Below the pieces are notes generated by a model, which was not told the origin of the DNA, did no database searches, and saw nothing but the letters and a program-made list of their open reading frames with translations. Shown here in pieces: positions 1 to 8,761 of a stretch of DNA of 64,000 nucleotides. Made by a program: the position numbers and the translations under genes. This stretch comes from Hydrogenophilales bacterium 28-61-23 (lineage in GTDB: Bacteria; Pseudomonadota; Gammaproteobacteria; Burkholderiales; Thiobacillaceae), in the NCBI GenBank assembly GCA_002281555.1, contig NCGJ01000002.1, positions 372,001-436,000 of the forward strand, written 5' to 3'. Position 1 is the stretch's first letter. Every line of letters begins with the position of its first letter.

Positions 1-513
1 AGCAATTCCAGTGTGGGCAGCTATGGCCCAACCACTACGTTGCCTCATGTGTTCGATCCGTTCGCGGACCCCTATGGCAATGCCTTCAGCACCTATCCCT
101 GTGGAACTTCCGCATGTTCCAGCTTGTGGGACGGCACGCATGCGCTGCTGAACACCGGCAATAACCAGTCGGCCTACTATGGTAATTCCAGCGCCTGGGG
201 CGACCTGGAATTCAGCTTTACGGGCGGCGTGACTCAAGTCGGCTTCAGCCTGCAGCAGAACGAGTACGCAGTGAATATTTATCTCAACGGCAGTCTTTTC
301 ACCACAATCGCCAGCAACGGCGGCGCGCGTACTGGCTACTTCCGTATCGACAGCCTGACGCCGATTACTTCGATGAAGCTGGATGGTTACTACCCCGATG
401 CCTGGGTGGTGGATCACATGGCCTTCACCCCCGCCGTCCCCGAGCCTGAAACCTACGCCCTGATGCTGGCCGGCCTCGGCCTGGTCGGTTTTGCAGCACG
501 TCGCCGTACTTGA
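1..513 (+). CDS. PEP-CTERM sorted exoprotein, 5' end missing
   Basis: The frame is open from base 1, so the gene starts upstream of the window; the GTG at 13 is probably internal. The visible part is a Ser/Gly/Tyr-rich, beta-strand-like passenger with no family I recognise. The last 25 residues are a PEP-CTERM tail: VPEPE, then a hydrophobic stretch ending GFAARRR and one more residue. In PEP-CTERM proteins this tail is recognised by an inner-membrane exosortase, and the cleaved protein is released to the surface or matrix. It is the first of seven closely spaced PEP-CTERM genes on this strand. No signal peptide is visible because the start lies outside. Confidence 0.85.
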   Translation, partial: SNSSVGSYGPTTTLPHVFDPFADPYGNAFSTYPCGTSACSSLWDGTHALLNTGNNQSAYYGNSSAWGDLEFSFTGGVTQVGFSLQQNEYAVNIYLNGSLFTTIASNGGARTGYFRIDSLTPITSMKLDGYYPDAWVVDHMAFTPAVPEPETYALMLAGLGLVGFAARRRT

Positions 514-543
514 TTCGCCTAACCCCACTCAAAGGAACCGACT

Positions 544-1386
544 GTGAACTCCATCCCCCGTGCTCTGCCCCTGCTGGCCGCGTTGCTGATGCTGACCCCT
601 GGCGCCCACGCCGCCACCGCCAGCCATGGCGGCTACACCGCCACCGACGCCATTGCCTTCCAGTGGACCGAACTGGCCGCCGGCTACAACGCGCCGATCG
701 CCGGGGCGACACGGATTCTGGGCAATAACGACGACAGCGCCAGCGCCGCGATCGACCTGGGCTTCAACTTCACGTTCTTCGGCCAGACCTACAGCCAGGC
801 CTACATCAGTTCCAACGGCCTGCTGACCTTCGGCGGCGGCACGACCAACAACAACAACGCCAACAACTACGCGTTGGGCGACTACATGAATTTCTCCACC
901 CAGCCAATGATCGCGGCGGCCTGGGATGACTGGACCACCACCTACTCCGGAACCGACGGGGTGTATTACGCGACCCAGGGCAACGCCGGCAGCAAGTCTT
1001 TTGTCGTGGAGTGGCGCAACACCAAGAAATACGACACCGCCAGCAACAGCAACTCCAGCCCGGTCACTTTCGAAGCGGTGCTGTACGAAGGCTCCAACGC
1101 CATCCTGTTCAGCTATCTGGATATGGAGACTGGCGGCAGTTCGGTTAACCCCGACGCATCGCGCGGCGCCACGGCCACGACCGGCATACGCGACGTCAAT
1201 GCCTACGCAAACGGCAACTATCTACAGTGGTCGCACGACCAGATGGTGTTGCTCGACCACACCTCGGTGTTGATTACGCCCGTTCCCGAGGCCGACACCT
1301 ACGCCCTGATGCTGCTCGGCATTGGGCTGGTGGGCCTGGCCACGCGCCGTCGCCATCCTCGCAATGCCAATCTCGGCCTGACCTGA
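544..1386 (+). CDS. PEP-CTERM protein with nidogen-like passenger
   Basis: Protein of 280 residues starting at GTG 544, with AGGAA about 7 bases upstream. Residues 1-23 are a signal peptide (hydrophobic core, AHA cleavage site). The passenger has an FNFTFFG element and a SSNGLLTFGG element, resembling the beta-rich NIDO-type extracellular domain; this is by eye. The tail is VPEADTYALMLLGIGLVGL followed by three basic residues, so it has PEA where the canonical motif is PEP. A ten-residue extension follows the basic cluster and contains ANL, which recurs in the next two genes. It lies 30 bases after the previous gene and is probably in the same operon. Expected role: exported, exosortase-processed matrix or surface protein. 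Confidence 0.82.
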   Translation: MNSIPRALPLLAALLMLTPGAHAATASHGGYTATDAIAFQWTELAAGYNAPIAGATRILGNNDDSASAAIDLGFNFTFFGQTYSQAYISSNGLLTFGGGTTNNNNANNYALGDYMNFSTQPMIAAAWDDWTTTYSGTDGVYYATQGNAGSKSFVVEWRNTKKYDTASNSNSSPVTFEAVLYEGSNAILFSYLDMETGGSSVNPDASRGATATTGIRDVNAYANGNYLQWSHDQMVLLDHTSVLITPVPEADTYALMLLGIGLVGLATRRRHPRNANLGLT

Positions 1387-1399
1387 CCAGGAACCTCCC

Positions 1400-2182
1400 A
1401 TGCCCCTACCTTTCCGCCTCCTCGCCCCGCTGCTCGCGGCCGGGCTCGCCCTGTCACCCGCCGCCTGGGCGAGCGGGGAAGCGCACCTCTACCTGCTCGA
1501 CCACTCGCTGAACGATGTGATGGGCGGGCCCAGCCTGGTTGCGCTGGGCGGCAGCATCACCGCGACCGGCTACCAGTTCGCCACCAAGCAGGGGCTCAGC
1601 CTGTCCAACGTGCTGACCGACAGCGATTACAGCATCGACATGTCGTTCAGTTTCTCCGCACTTAGCGCCTACCGCAGGATTCTTGAATTCAAGGGTCTGA
1701 CCTCGGACAACGGCCTCTACACCCGGAGCGATGCGGGTGCGTCAACGGCCGCGCTCAACTTTTACCGTGGTACAAGCTATGCGCCGCCTTTTGTTGAAGG
1801 CGCCGCACAGGTGTTCGCGCTCGACACCCCGGCGCGGGTCACGCTCACCCGCGACAACGCGGGCGTGGTCGCGGGCTATGTGAACGGCGTCGCCCAGTTC
1901 GCCTTCAACGACAGCACGGGGCAGGCCCTGTTCAGCGGCCCGAATGCCATCGCCTATTTCTTCCAGGACGAGCATGCCTCCGGCGTTGAAGACCCCACCG
2001 GCACAGTCAGCTACATCCGCATCTACGACACCGCGCTGAGCGGCGCCCAGGTTGCCGCGCTGGCCGCGCCCGTGCCCGAGGCCGACACCTACGCCTTGAT
2101 GCTGCTCGGCATCGGGCTGGTCGGCTTCATCGCGCGGCGCCGCGAGCCTAGCGGAAAACTCTACGCAAATCTTGATAGGTGA
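1400..2182 (+). CDS. PEP-CTERM protein with LamG-like passenger
   Basis: 260 residues, ATG start 13 bases after the previous stop, AGGAA upstream. Residues 1-25 are a signal peptide. The passenger (about 26-220) looks like a concanavalin/LamG fold: it has the sequence ATGYQFATKQGLSLS near the start and SYIRIYDTALSGAQVAAL before the tail, typical of LamG domains that bind glycans. The tail is VPEADTYALMLLGIGLVGF, then ARRR and a further 12 residues containing ANL. The PEA variant replaces PEP. The passenger differs from that of its neighbours while the tail is almost identical in DNA to the flanking genes. Probably an exported carbohydrate-interacting surface protein; the LamG call is by pattern only. 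Confidence 0.82.
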   Translation: MPLPFRLLAPLLAAGLALSPAAWASGEAHLYLLDHSLNDVMGGPSLVALGGSITATGYQFATKQGLSLSNVLTDSDYSIDMSFSFSALSAYRRILEFKGLTSDNGLYTRSDAGASTAALNFYRGTSYAPPFVEGAAQVFALDTPARVTLTRDNAGVVAGYVNGVAQFAFNDSTGQALFSGPNAIAYFFQDEHASGVEDPTGTVSYIRIYDTALSGAQVAALAAPVPEADTYALMLLGIGLVGFIARRREPSGKLYANLDR

Positions 2183-2186
2183 TCCG

Positions 2187-2942
2187 ATGCAACGCCACGT
2201 CCTTTCCTTCTCCTCCGCCCTGGTATTTGCCTTGGCCAGCGCCGAAGCCGGCGCGGCGATCAACCTGGATTTCAACAGCCTCCCCTCCGCGCAGGGCTGG
2301 TCTTACATTGGCCTGAATACCTCGGCGCCTAACGAAAGCAGCGTGTTTTCGGTGAGCGGCGGGGTGCTGACCCAGAACACGATAGGGGTCGTCTCCTATG
2401 CGCCGAGTTCGAACCGCTACAACCTGTTCGATGCATTGACCCCGGGGCTGGATTACACGCTGGAAGTGCGCGCGCAACTGTTCCAGGAACAGGTTTACGA
2501 CGCCAACAACCACTGGGCTTTTGGCGCGGGTTTCTTCGATGGCACCGGCCACGCCTATGGCTTCAGCCTTGGCGACGCGGGCGTGAAAACCGATTGGGGC
2601 TACTACGCCGGCGTCGATACGCACGTCACACACACCTACCGTCTGGTCAGCCACGCAACCGGGGTTAATGCGGGTAGCGCGGAGCTGTGGATCGACGGCG
2701 CGTTCATCAGCAGTGGCAATGTGGGGAACTACGGTTCCTGCGCGCCGCTGGGCAACCTGTGCAACAGCGTTTATCTGGGCGATGGCACCAGCGGCCCCAA
2801 CGCCAGCGGCAATTACTACTCGTTCAGCATGGCGCCCGTGCCCGAGGCCGACAGCTACGCCCTGATGCTGCTTGGCATCGGGCTGGTCGGTTTCATCGCG
2901 CGTCGCCGTAACGCAAATCTTCCCGGAAAACTGCCCGCATGA
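2187..2942 (+). CDS. PEP-CTERM protein, LamG/DUF-like passenger
   Basis: 251 residues. I chose ATG 2187 because AGGTGAT lies 6 bases upstream and the signal peptide (residues 1-24) begins there; an in-frame TTG at 2172 is less likely. The passenger begins INLDFNSLPSAQGWSYIG and contains ARVQ/ELWIDG-type strands (SAELWIDGAFISSG), a pattern of extracellular jelly-roll domains, but I do not assign a family. The tail is VPEADSYALMLLGIGLVGF, ARRR and ten more residues including ANL. It starts 4 bases after the upstream stop and overlaps the downstream gene by 4 bases (ATGA), so translation of these genes is probably coupled. Confidence 0.82.
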   Translation: MQRHVLSFSSALVFALASAEAGAAINLDFNSLPSAQGWSYIGLNTSAPNESSVFSVSGGVLTQNTIGVVSYAPSSNRYNLFDALTPGLDYTLEVRAQLFQEQVYDANNHWAFGAGFFDGTGHAYGFSLGDAGVKTDWGYYAGVDTHVTHTYRLVSHATGVNAGSAELWIDGAFISSGNVGNYGSCAPLGNLCNSVYLGDGTSGPNASGNYYSFSMAPVPEADSYALMLLGIGLVGFIARRRNANLPGKLPA

Positions 2943-3652
2943 AATCGACCTTGCTTTCCCTTTTGCTTGCCACCGGCTTGTCGGCAGGCGGTGCCCAAGC
3001 CAGTTTTACGCTGTTCAATGACCAAGCCGCGTTCCTGTCGGCGACCGGCGCCGCCAGCGCGACCGGGGCGTTGCCCGATCTGGGGCTGGTTCCCTCATTC
3101 GGGTCGGCCAGCGTGGGGCAGGTGATTTTTTCCGATCCCGATGGCCAGGGGGGATTCTTTATCGGGGGCGCAAGCTACTGGGCGGGCATTCCCAATTTCG
3201 ATTGGACAACCCGCTACGCGGGCAATGAACTCGCCATCAACCACATCGAAAACCTGAATGTTTTCTTTGCCGCCCCGGTCTATTCCGCGGGATTCGATTT
3301 CGTCGAGCCCGGCGCCCTGGATGTGCAAAGCCCTTATGCAAACGACGGCGACTATCCCTATGTGGATTCCGTTTTTTCGGTGACGCTCAAACTGGGCGCA
3401 AGCCACGTATCCGAATTCTCGTTCAATGCCCCCGACAACTTGGCCAGCTTCGTCGGCGTCTGGTCGGACGCCGCGTTTGACCGCATGGAAATCCGTGAGA
3501 CGACCGGCGGCATCGAAGACGACTACTTCGGCCAGTTCTACACAGGCGCCGTGGCCGCCCCCGTCCCCGAAGCAAACACCTACGTCCTGATGCTGCTTGG
3601 CATCGGGCTGGTGGGTTTCATCGCGCGTCGCCGCGCCAGCGCCGCCGTCTAA
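2939..3652 (+). CDS. PEP-CTERM protein, unknown passenger
   Basis: 237 residues, starting at the ATG of an ATGA overlap with the previous stop. The signal peptide is MKSTLLSLLLATGLSAGG and ends AQA at about residue 21; the next two genes start with almost the same peptide. The passenger starts SFTLFNDQAAFLSATG, the opening typical of PEP-CTERM proteins with an IDFE-like beta-sandwich, and contains an AGFDFVEPG element. The tail is VPEANTYVLMLLGIGLVGF, then ARRR and five residues. It belongs to the PEA sub-group of tails. Exported and exosortase-processed by inference; molecular function unknown. Confidence 0.82.
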   Translation: MKSTLLSLLLATGLSAGGAQASFTLFNDQAAFLSATGAASATGALPDLGLVPSFGSASVGQVIFSDPDGQGGFFIGGASYWAGIPNFDWTTRYAGNELAINHIENLNVFFAAPVYSAGFDFVEPGALDVQSPYANDGDYPYVDSVFSVTLKLGASHVSEFSFNAPDNLASFVGVWSDAAFDRMEIRETTGGIEDDYFGQFYTGAVAAPVPEANTYVLMLLGIGLVGFIARRRASAAV

Positions 3653-3673
3653 TCCTCTCGGAGAACCACGCTC

Positions 3674-4831
3674 ATGAAATCGACCCTGCTTTCCCTGACG
3701 CTTGCCGCTGCTTTGTCGGCCGGCTCGACCAATGCGGCCACCTACTCCGTGACCAACCTTGGCCTCTACCCCAACAACGGCGCAAGTGCGCTGGCTGTCA
3801 ATAACGTTGGTGAAATGGGCGGATTCAGCACTGTGGGATTGACCGGCACGAAGCAGGCTTTTTTCGCCAGCGGCGTGCCCAACATCACCATCACCAATCT
3901 CCACACCCAGGGCGGTAGCCTGCTGGGCGGGGCGAGCGGCAGTTATGCCGCTGGCATCAACGAAGCTGGCCAGGTGGTCGGCCAGGCGCTGCGCGGCGAT
4001 TGGTCTGCCTATGTCCCCTTCATCTCGACCAATGCCGGAACCATGGTCGAGATCAGCCCGCTGGGCGGTACAGGCGGTACCGCGAGGGACATCAATAACG
4101 CCGGACAGGTGGTGGGCGGCGCGTACACGGCGGGCAACACCGCCAACCACGCCTATGTCTACAACACCAGCAACGCCACGGCGACCGACATCGGCGCGCA
4201 GATTATCGGGAGCACGACCAGCGAAGCCCGAGGCATCAACGATGCCGGACAGGTGGCGGGGTCTTACTACACGCCCGCCTATGCGCAACGCGCCTTTTTT
4301 TATGATGGCGGCAGCGTGACCAGCATCGCCACGCCGGGCGGCGGCAATGCTTATGCCACAGGTATCAACGATTCCGGCAGCGTGGTGGGCTCTTACTACA
4401 CCGGCGCTTATCCGAATATTGAACAGCGGTCTTTTCTCTACCACGGTGCCAACCTGACCGACCTGGGCGAGCTCTACGCCGCGGGCCGCCATGTCGAGGC
4501 CAACGGGATCAACAACACCGGACAGATCGTGGGTTGGGCGGATTCGACAAACTTGTTCGGCCAGTCGGCCTTTCTCTATCAGAACGGCGTGATGACCGAC
4601 CTCAACACGCTGATCGATCCGGCGTCGGGCTGGCTTCTGGTGAATGCCTATGCCATCAGCAATGCCGGCTACATCGTGGGTTCGGCGGTCGATAGCACCT
4701 ACGGCAGAACCGGCGCCGTGGTGATCCTGGCCCCCGCGGTTCTTAATCCCGTTCCCGAACCTGAAACATACGCCCTGATGCTGGCCGGGCTGGGTTTGGT
4801 GGGCTTCGCGGCACGGCGTAAACGCAACTGA
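3674..4831 (+). CDS. PEP-CTERM protein with HAF repeats
   Basis: 385 residues, ATG 3674 with GGAG 11 bases upstream. Residues 1-21 are a signal peptide (MKSTLLSLTLAAALSAG..). The passenger is built of six or seven repeats of about 45 residues with the core GINxxGQVVG or GINDSGSVVGS followed by an aromatic RAFFY/SFLYH strand. This is the pattern of the HAF-family extracellular repeats (TIGR02913), thought to form a beta-propeller. The tail is VPEPETYALMLAGLGLVGF plus AARRKRN, i.e. the canonical PEP form, as in the first and last genes of the array. It starts 21 bases after the previous gene. The HAF family has no defined activity. Confidence 0.87.
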   Translation: MKSTLLSLTLAAALSAGSTNAATYSVTNLGLYPNNGASALAVNNVGEMGGFSTVGLTGTKQAFFASGVPNITITNLHTQGGSLLGGASGSYAAGINEAGQVVGQALRGDWSAYVPFISTNAGTMVEISPLGGTGGTARDINNAGQVVGGAYTAGNTANHAYVYNTSNATATDIGAQIIGSTTSEARGINDAGQVAGSYYTPAYAQRAFFYDGGSVTSIATPGGGNAYATGINDSGSVVGSYYTGAYPNIEQRSFLYHGANLTDLGELYAAGRHVEANGINNTGQIVGWADSTNLFGQSAFLYQNGVMTDLNTLIDPASGWLLVNAYAISNAGYIVGSAVDSTYGRTGAVVILAPAVLNPVPEPETYALMLAGLGLVGFAARRKRN

Positions 4832-4842
4832 ACGGAATCCCT

Positions 4843-5588
4843 GTGAAATCGACCCTGCTTGTACTCTTGCTTGTCTCCAGCGGCCTGGCCGGCGTCGCCC
4901 AGGCGGGCGTCACCGCGTTCGCCAGTAACCCGCCGGCAATTCCATCGACTGGACGAACCGGATCGCCAGTCTCGGCGGTGCGGTCAACACCGACATCGAT
5001 TTCGAAACGCATCCGCTGGGCGCTCTGCAATCTGATTTCTATGCCGGCATCGGCGTGAATATGGCGCTGTCCGGTGGCGCGCTCACATTCAACGCGGTCT
5101 ATGACTACCGCAACGACTATGACGGCACGGAGTACGGCTACGGCCCGAATTCGGGTGCCGAAGGCGCAGCCGCCGAATCACGCGCCTACAGCGCCTACAA
5201 CCCGTCCGGTTCCTGGTCGTTGACCCTGAATTTTGACCAGGCCGTATTGGGCGCGGGCCTGTTCGTGATCGATCTGTTCTATGGACTGGGCGATCGGACA
5301 GTTACGTTGTCCGCCTACGACGGCACCCATGGCAGCGGTAATCTGCTGGCCACCGCCAGCGCGCCCAACTACAACTACCAGCTTTACAACAAGCTGTTCC
5401 TGGGCGTGGCCAACGACAGCGCTACGCCAAGCATCCGCTCTGTCGTCTTCACCAACCCGTATCCCTATTACGGCGATGGCATTGCCCTGGATGACATCCG
5501 TGTGGCTGCCGTCCCCGAACCCGAAACCTATGCCCTGATGCTGGCCGGCCTCGGTCTGGTCGGTTTCGTCGCACGTCGGCGCGCTTGA
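4843..5588 (+). pseudogene. PEP-CTERM protein gene with a frameshift
   Basis: The GTG at 4843 opens a reading frame with an intact signal peptide (MKSTLLVLLLVSSGLAGVAQA) that runs into nonsense after about residue 30. The rest of a normal PEP-CTERM protein lies in another frame: it can be read from about 4935 (NSIDWTNRIASLGG) through 5588 and ends VPEPETYALMLAGLGLVGF plus VARRRA. The frame changes between about 4926 and 4937, where the downstream frame has a TAA at 4926. One missing base (or two extra) explains it. Either the gene is broken, or the assembly has an error, since the downstream frame has no decay. The passenger has a LxLNFDQAVLGAGLFVID element seen in many PEP-CTERM proteins. 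Confidence 0.75.
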
Positions 5589-5605
5589 TCTGCCAGGCGC
5601 CCACC

Positions 5606-5636
5606 GAAAAAGCCGGGCGCGTCCCGGCTTTTTCTT
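5606..5636 (+). terminator. Rho-independent terminator of the PEP-CTERM array
   Basis: AAAAAGCCGGG and CCCGGCTTTTT form an 11-bp stem with a five-base loop, followed by TCTTTTA. It lies 18 bases after the last PEP-CTERM stop, so it probably ends the array transcript. Confidence 0.85.
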
Positions 5637-5706
5637 TTAGTTCAAGCGGCACGGTAAACTTCAGCCCAGTTTTCCCCCTTCGATCCGCTCCGGGAGTCGC
5701 CCTGTG

Positions 5707-6138
5707 ATGAATCTGCGTAAATCCCTTCGTTTGTTGCCACTTGTCGCGGTTCTCCCGCTCACCGGTTGTATCCAGGATTCGGCGTCGTATGTCCTGCCCG
5801 GGAAAGATCATGCCGTCACCCTGGTACGCAACCAGACCTGGTTCTGGCTGGACACGTTCGATCTCGAAGTCATTGCGCTGCGCTTGCCGGAATGCAATGG
5901 CGGCATCACGGTCGAAGCGGTGCCGCTCGAAGAAAAAATCTCGTTCTACAAAGCGCCGGACGAGTATCCGGAGCCGATCTTCCTGCTCCAGACCGACAAG
6001 CGGCTGTATGCGATCAGCACGCAGTCCTGCCAGGTACAGCTGTTCAAGGAAACGCCGGCCAATCTGGGTGAAAAGCTCGGCCAGTTCTATGAGAAAGACG
6101 GCAAGTTCCAGTTTGTCGCCGACAAGAAAGCGGGATAA
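5707..6138 (+). CDS. Small hypothetical lipoprotein
   Basis: 143 residues from ATG 5707 (a GTG lies immediately before, at 5704); GGGAG is about 10 bases upstream. Residues 1-20 are a type II signal peptide with lipobox LTGC, so Cys21 would be lipidated. The mature part is about 120 residues with two further cysteines (in PECNGG and QSCQVQ) that could form a disulfide. I recognise no family. The ubiD gene begins only 5 bases after its stop, so the two are probably co-transcribed, but nothing suggests a shared pathway. Aspartate does not follow the lipid Cys (Cys-Ile-Gln), which favours outer-membrane sorting by the Lol +2 rule. Confidence 0.7.
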   Translation: MNLRKSLRLLPLVAVLPLTGCIQDSASYVLPGKDHAVTLVRNQTWFWLDTFDLEVIALRLPECNGGITVEAVPLEEKISFYKAPDEYPEPIFLLQTDKRLYAISTQSCQVQLFKETPANLGEKLGQFYEKDGKFQFVADKKAG

Positions 6139-6143
6139 ATCGC

Positions 6144-7637
6144 ATGCGTTATGCCGATCTGCGCGACTTCATCGCCCAACTTGAGGCGCGCGGCGAACTC
6201 AAGCGCATCACGGCCTTGGTCGACCCGAATCTGGAAATGACCGAGATCGGCGACCGCGTGCTGCGCGCCGGTGGCCCGGCTCTGTTATTCGAGAACCCGA
6301 AAGGCTCCGGTACGCAAACGCGTATGCCGGTGCTGACCAATCTGTTCGGCACGGTCAAACGCGTCGCGCTGGGCATGGGCGAGGAAGACCCGGCCCGCTT
6401 ACGCGAAATCGGCAAGCTGTTGGCGTTTCTGAAGGAACCGGAGCCGCCGCGCGGGCTGAAAGACGCCTGGGACAAGTGGCCGGTGTTGAAGCAGGTGCTC
6501 AATATGACGCCATCCGTGGTGCGCTCGCCGGCCTGCCAGGACATCGTCTGGGAAGGCAAGGATGTCGATCTGGCGCGGCTGCCGATCCAGACCTGCTGGC
6601 CGGGCGATATCGGCCCGCTGCTGACCTGGGGTCTGGTGGTGACGCAGGGGCCGCAGGGCTTGCCGACCTCGAAGCCGCGCCAGAATCTGGGCATCTATCG
6701 GCAACAGGTCATCGGTCCGAATAAACTGATCATGCGCTGGCTGGCGCATCGCGGCGGCGCGCTCGACTTCCGCGATTTCCAGGCCGCGTTCCCCGGCCAG
6801 CCGTTTCCGGTCGCGGTCGCCATCGGCGCCGATCCGGCCACGATCCTGGGCGCGGTGACGCCGGTGCCGGATTCGCTGTCGGAATACCAGTTCGCCGGTC
6901 TGTTGCGCGGCGCCAAGACGGAAGTCGCCAAAGCGTTGGGCTCCACGTTGCAGGTGCCGGCCAAGGCGGAAATCGTGCTGGAAGGCGTCATACACCCCGG
7001 CGAGACCGCGCTGGAAGGGCCGTTCGGCGACCACACCGGCTATTACAACGAGCAGGAAACCTTCCCGGTGTTCACCGTCGAGCGCATCACCTTGCGCCGC
7101 GACGCGATCTATCACTCCACCTACACCGGCAAGCCGCCGGACGAGCCGGCCATCCTCGGCCTGGCGCTGAACGAAGTGTTCGTGCCGCTGCTGCAAAAGC
7201 AGTTTCCCGAAATCACCGATTTCTATCTGCCGCCGGAAGGCTGCAGCTACCGCATGGCGGTGGTCAGCATGAAGAAGCAGTACCCCGGCCACGCCAAGCG
7301 GGTGATGTTCGGGGTGTGGAGTTTCCTGCGCCAGTTCATGTACACCAAGTTCATCCTGGTCACCGACGAGGACGTCAATGTGCGCGACTGGAACGAGGTC
7401 ATGTGGGCGCTGACCACCCGCGTCGACCCGGCGCGGGACACGCTGCTGGTGGAGAACACGCCGATCGACTATCTCGATTTCGCCAGCCCGGTGTCCGGAC
7501 TGGGCAGCAAGATGGGCATCGACGCGACCAACAAATGGCCGGGCGAGACGAGTCGTGAATGGGGCACGCCGATCGCCATGAGCGACGCGGTCAAACGCCG
7601 TGTCGACGCCCTCTGGCCGTCACTCGGCTTGGACTGA
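6144..7637 (+). CDS. ubiD: 4-hydroxy-3-polyprenylbenzoate decarboxylase
   Basis: 497 residues, the same length as E. coli UbiD, with good end-to-end family character: [21 protein letters not shown] at the N-terminus (first 20 residues typical), [14 protein letters not shown] in the middle and [10 protein letters not shown] at about 459. UbiD is a prenylated-FMN enzyme that removes the carboxylate from 3-polyprenyl-4-hydroxybenzoate in ubiquinone synthesis. It acts at the inner membrane face and needs cofactor made by UbiX, which is not in the window. ATG 6144 follows the lipoprotein stop by 5 bases. The alternative, another UbiD-family aromatic decarboxylase, is less likely given the length and conserved ends. 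Confidence 0.93.
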   Translation: MRYADLRDFIAQLEARGELKRITALVDPNLEMTEIGDRVLRAGGPALLFENPKGSGTQTRMPVLTNLFGTVKRVALGMGEEDPARLREIGKLLAFLKEPEPPRGLKDAWDKWPVLKQVLNMTPSVVRSPACQDIVWEGKDVDLARLPIQTCWPGDIGPLLTWGLVVTQGPQGLPTSKPRQNLGIYRQQVIGPNKLIMRWLAHRGGALDFRDFQAAFPGQPFPVAVAIGADPATILGAVTPVPDSLSEYQFAGLLRGAKTEVAKALGSTLQVPAKAEIVLEGVIHPGETALEGPFGDHTGYYNEQETFPVFTVERITLRRDAIYHSTYTGKPPDEPAILGLALNEVFVPLLQKQFPEITDFYLPPEGCSYRMAVVSMKKQYPGHAKRVMFGVWSFLRQFMYTKFILVTDEDVNVRDWNEVMWALTTRVDPARDTLLVENTPIDYLDFASPVSGLGSKMGIDATNKWPGETSREWGTPIAMSDAVKRRVDALWPSLGLD

Positions 7638-7654
7638 AAACATAGGCTGAAAAC

Positions 7655-8725
7655 ATGTCACAACAAGAACTGGCGCAATTCGTGCCGCTGGCGAATCTTT
7701 CCGACGACGCGTTGGAACAGGCGACCCGGCTGGCCAAACATATTTCGCTGGAATCTGGGCAGGCGTTGTTTCGCAAAGGTTCGATGGATGCGCACAGTTT
7801 CTATCTGCTGGCTGGCGAAGTCGCGCTCGATTCCGAGGACAGGAGCGCGCCGCTGCTGGTCAAGGCCGGCAGCGAAACCGCGCGGCATCCGCTGTCGCGC
7901 CTGAAGCCGCGGACTTATTCCTGTGTCGCCCGCACGCCGTGCCGGCTGGTCCGTTTTACCGATGACGACCTCGACCACTTGGTCGCGCGCGATCAAGCCA
8001 CCGCCTACGAGGTCACCGAATTCGATGGCGACGACCCGCAATGGATGTTCGATCTGTTGAGCAACCCCGCTTTCGCCGGGGTGCCGCCGGGCAATCTGCA
8101 TACCTTGTTCGGCCGCTTCGAAGCGGTTCCGGCCGAGGCCGGCCAGGTCATCCTGGAGCAAGGCGGGCCCGGCGATTACTACTATCTGATCCGTTCCGGC
8201 AGCGTTCGCGTCACCCGCAGCGCGGGCGACGGCAAGGTCATCACGCTGGCCGAACTGCAACCCGGCCAGGGTTTTGGCGAGGAAGCGCTGATCTCCGGCG
8301 AGCCGCGCAACGCCACCGTCACCATGCTGAACGCGGGCGAGTTGATGCGCTTGCCCGCCGCCGACTTCGACTCCCTGCTGCGCGAACCTCTGGTGCATCG
8401 GATCAACCTCGCCCAGGGCGCCGAGTTGATCAAACAGGGCGCGCAACTGATCGATGTGCGACTGGAAGCGGAATTCAAGGAAGGCAGCCTGAAAGGCAGC
8501 ATCAATCTGCCCCTGTATTTGTTGCGCTTGAAGGCCAACAACATGGATCGCAAGCGAACCTACATCCTGTTTTGCCAGAGCGGACGCCGCAGCGCCGCCG
8601 CCGCGTTCCTGCTGACCCAGCGCGGTTTCGACGCGCGCGTGCTGGATGGCGGGCTGGAGGCGCTTAGCAAGACCGGCCACAAACCCGCGCCCGCGACGCC
8701 GCATGACACGCAGCATAATAGTTGA
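7655..8725 (+). CDS. Cyclic-nucleotide-binding and rhodanese fusion protein
   Basis: 356 residues. Residues about 10-105 form a degenerate cNMP-binding-like domain and about 140-240 a better one: GDYYYLIRSGSVRVTR, then GFGEEALISGEPRNATV, the phosphate-binding cassette pattern. Residues about 255-340 are a rhodanese domain with IDVRLEAEF, and CQSGRRS holding the active-site Cys307. There is no helix-turn-helix, so it is not a CRP-type transcription factor. Rhodaneses move sulfane sulfur or act as redox/phosphatase-like folds; here activity may be gated by a cyclic nucleotide, which is inference. It lies 17 bases after ubiD, on the same strand, and is probably co-transcribed with it. Confidence 0.85.
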   Translation: MSQQELAQFVPLANLSDDALEQATRLAKHISLESGQALFRKGSMDAHSFYLLAGEVALDSEDRSAPLLVKAGSETARHPLSRLKPRTYSCVARTPCRLVRFTDDDLDHLVARDQATAYEVTEFDGDDPQWMFDLLSNPAFAGVPPGNLHTLFGRFEAVPAEAGQVILEQGGPGDYYYLIRSGSVRVTRSAGDGKVITLAELQPGQGFGEEALISGEPRNATVTMLNAGELMRLPAADFDSLLREPLVHRINLAQGAELIKQGAQLIDVRLEAEFKEGSLKGSINLPLYLLRLKANNMDRKRTYILFCQSGRRSAAAAFLLTQRGFDARVLDGGLEALSKTGHKPAPATPHDTQHNS

Positions 8726-8761
8726 TTACAATGGTCGGGTATTCAACTCAGGAGAACCAAG

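Noticed and set aside
3095-4492. Long open frame (465 codons) on the minus strand across two PEP-CTERM genes
   Set aside because: Antisense to two well-supported genes with signal and sorting peptides; no ribosome site; an effect of GC-rich codon use.
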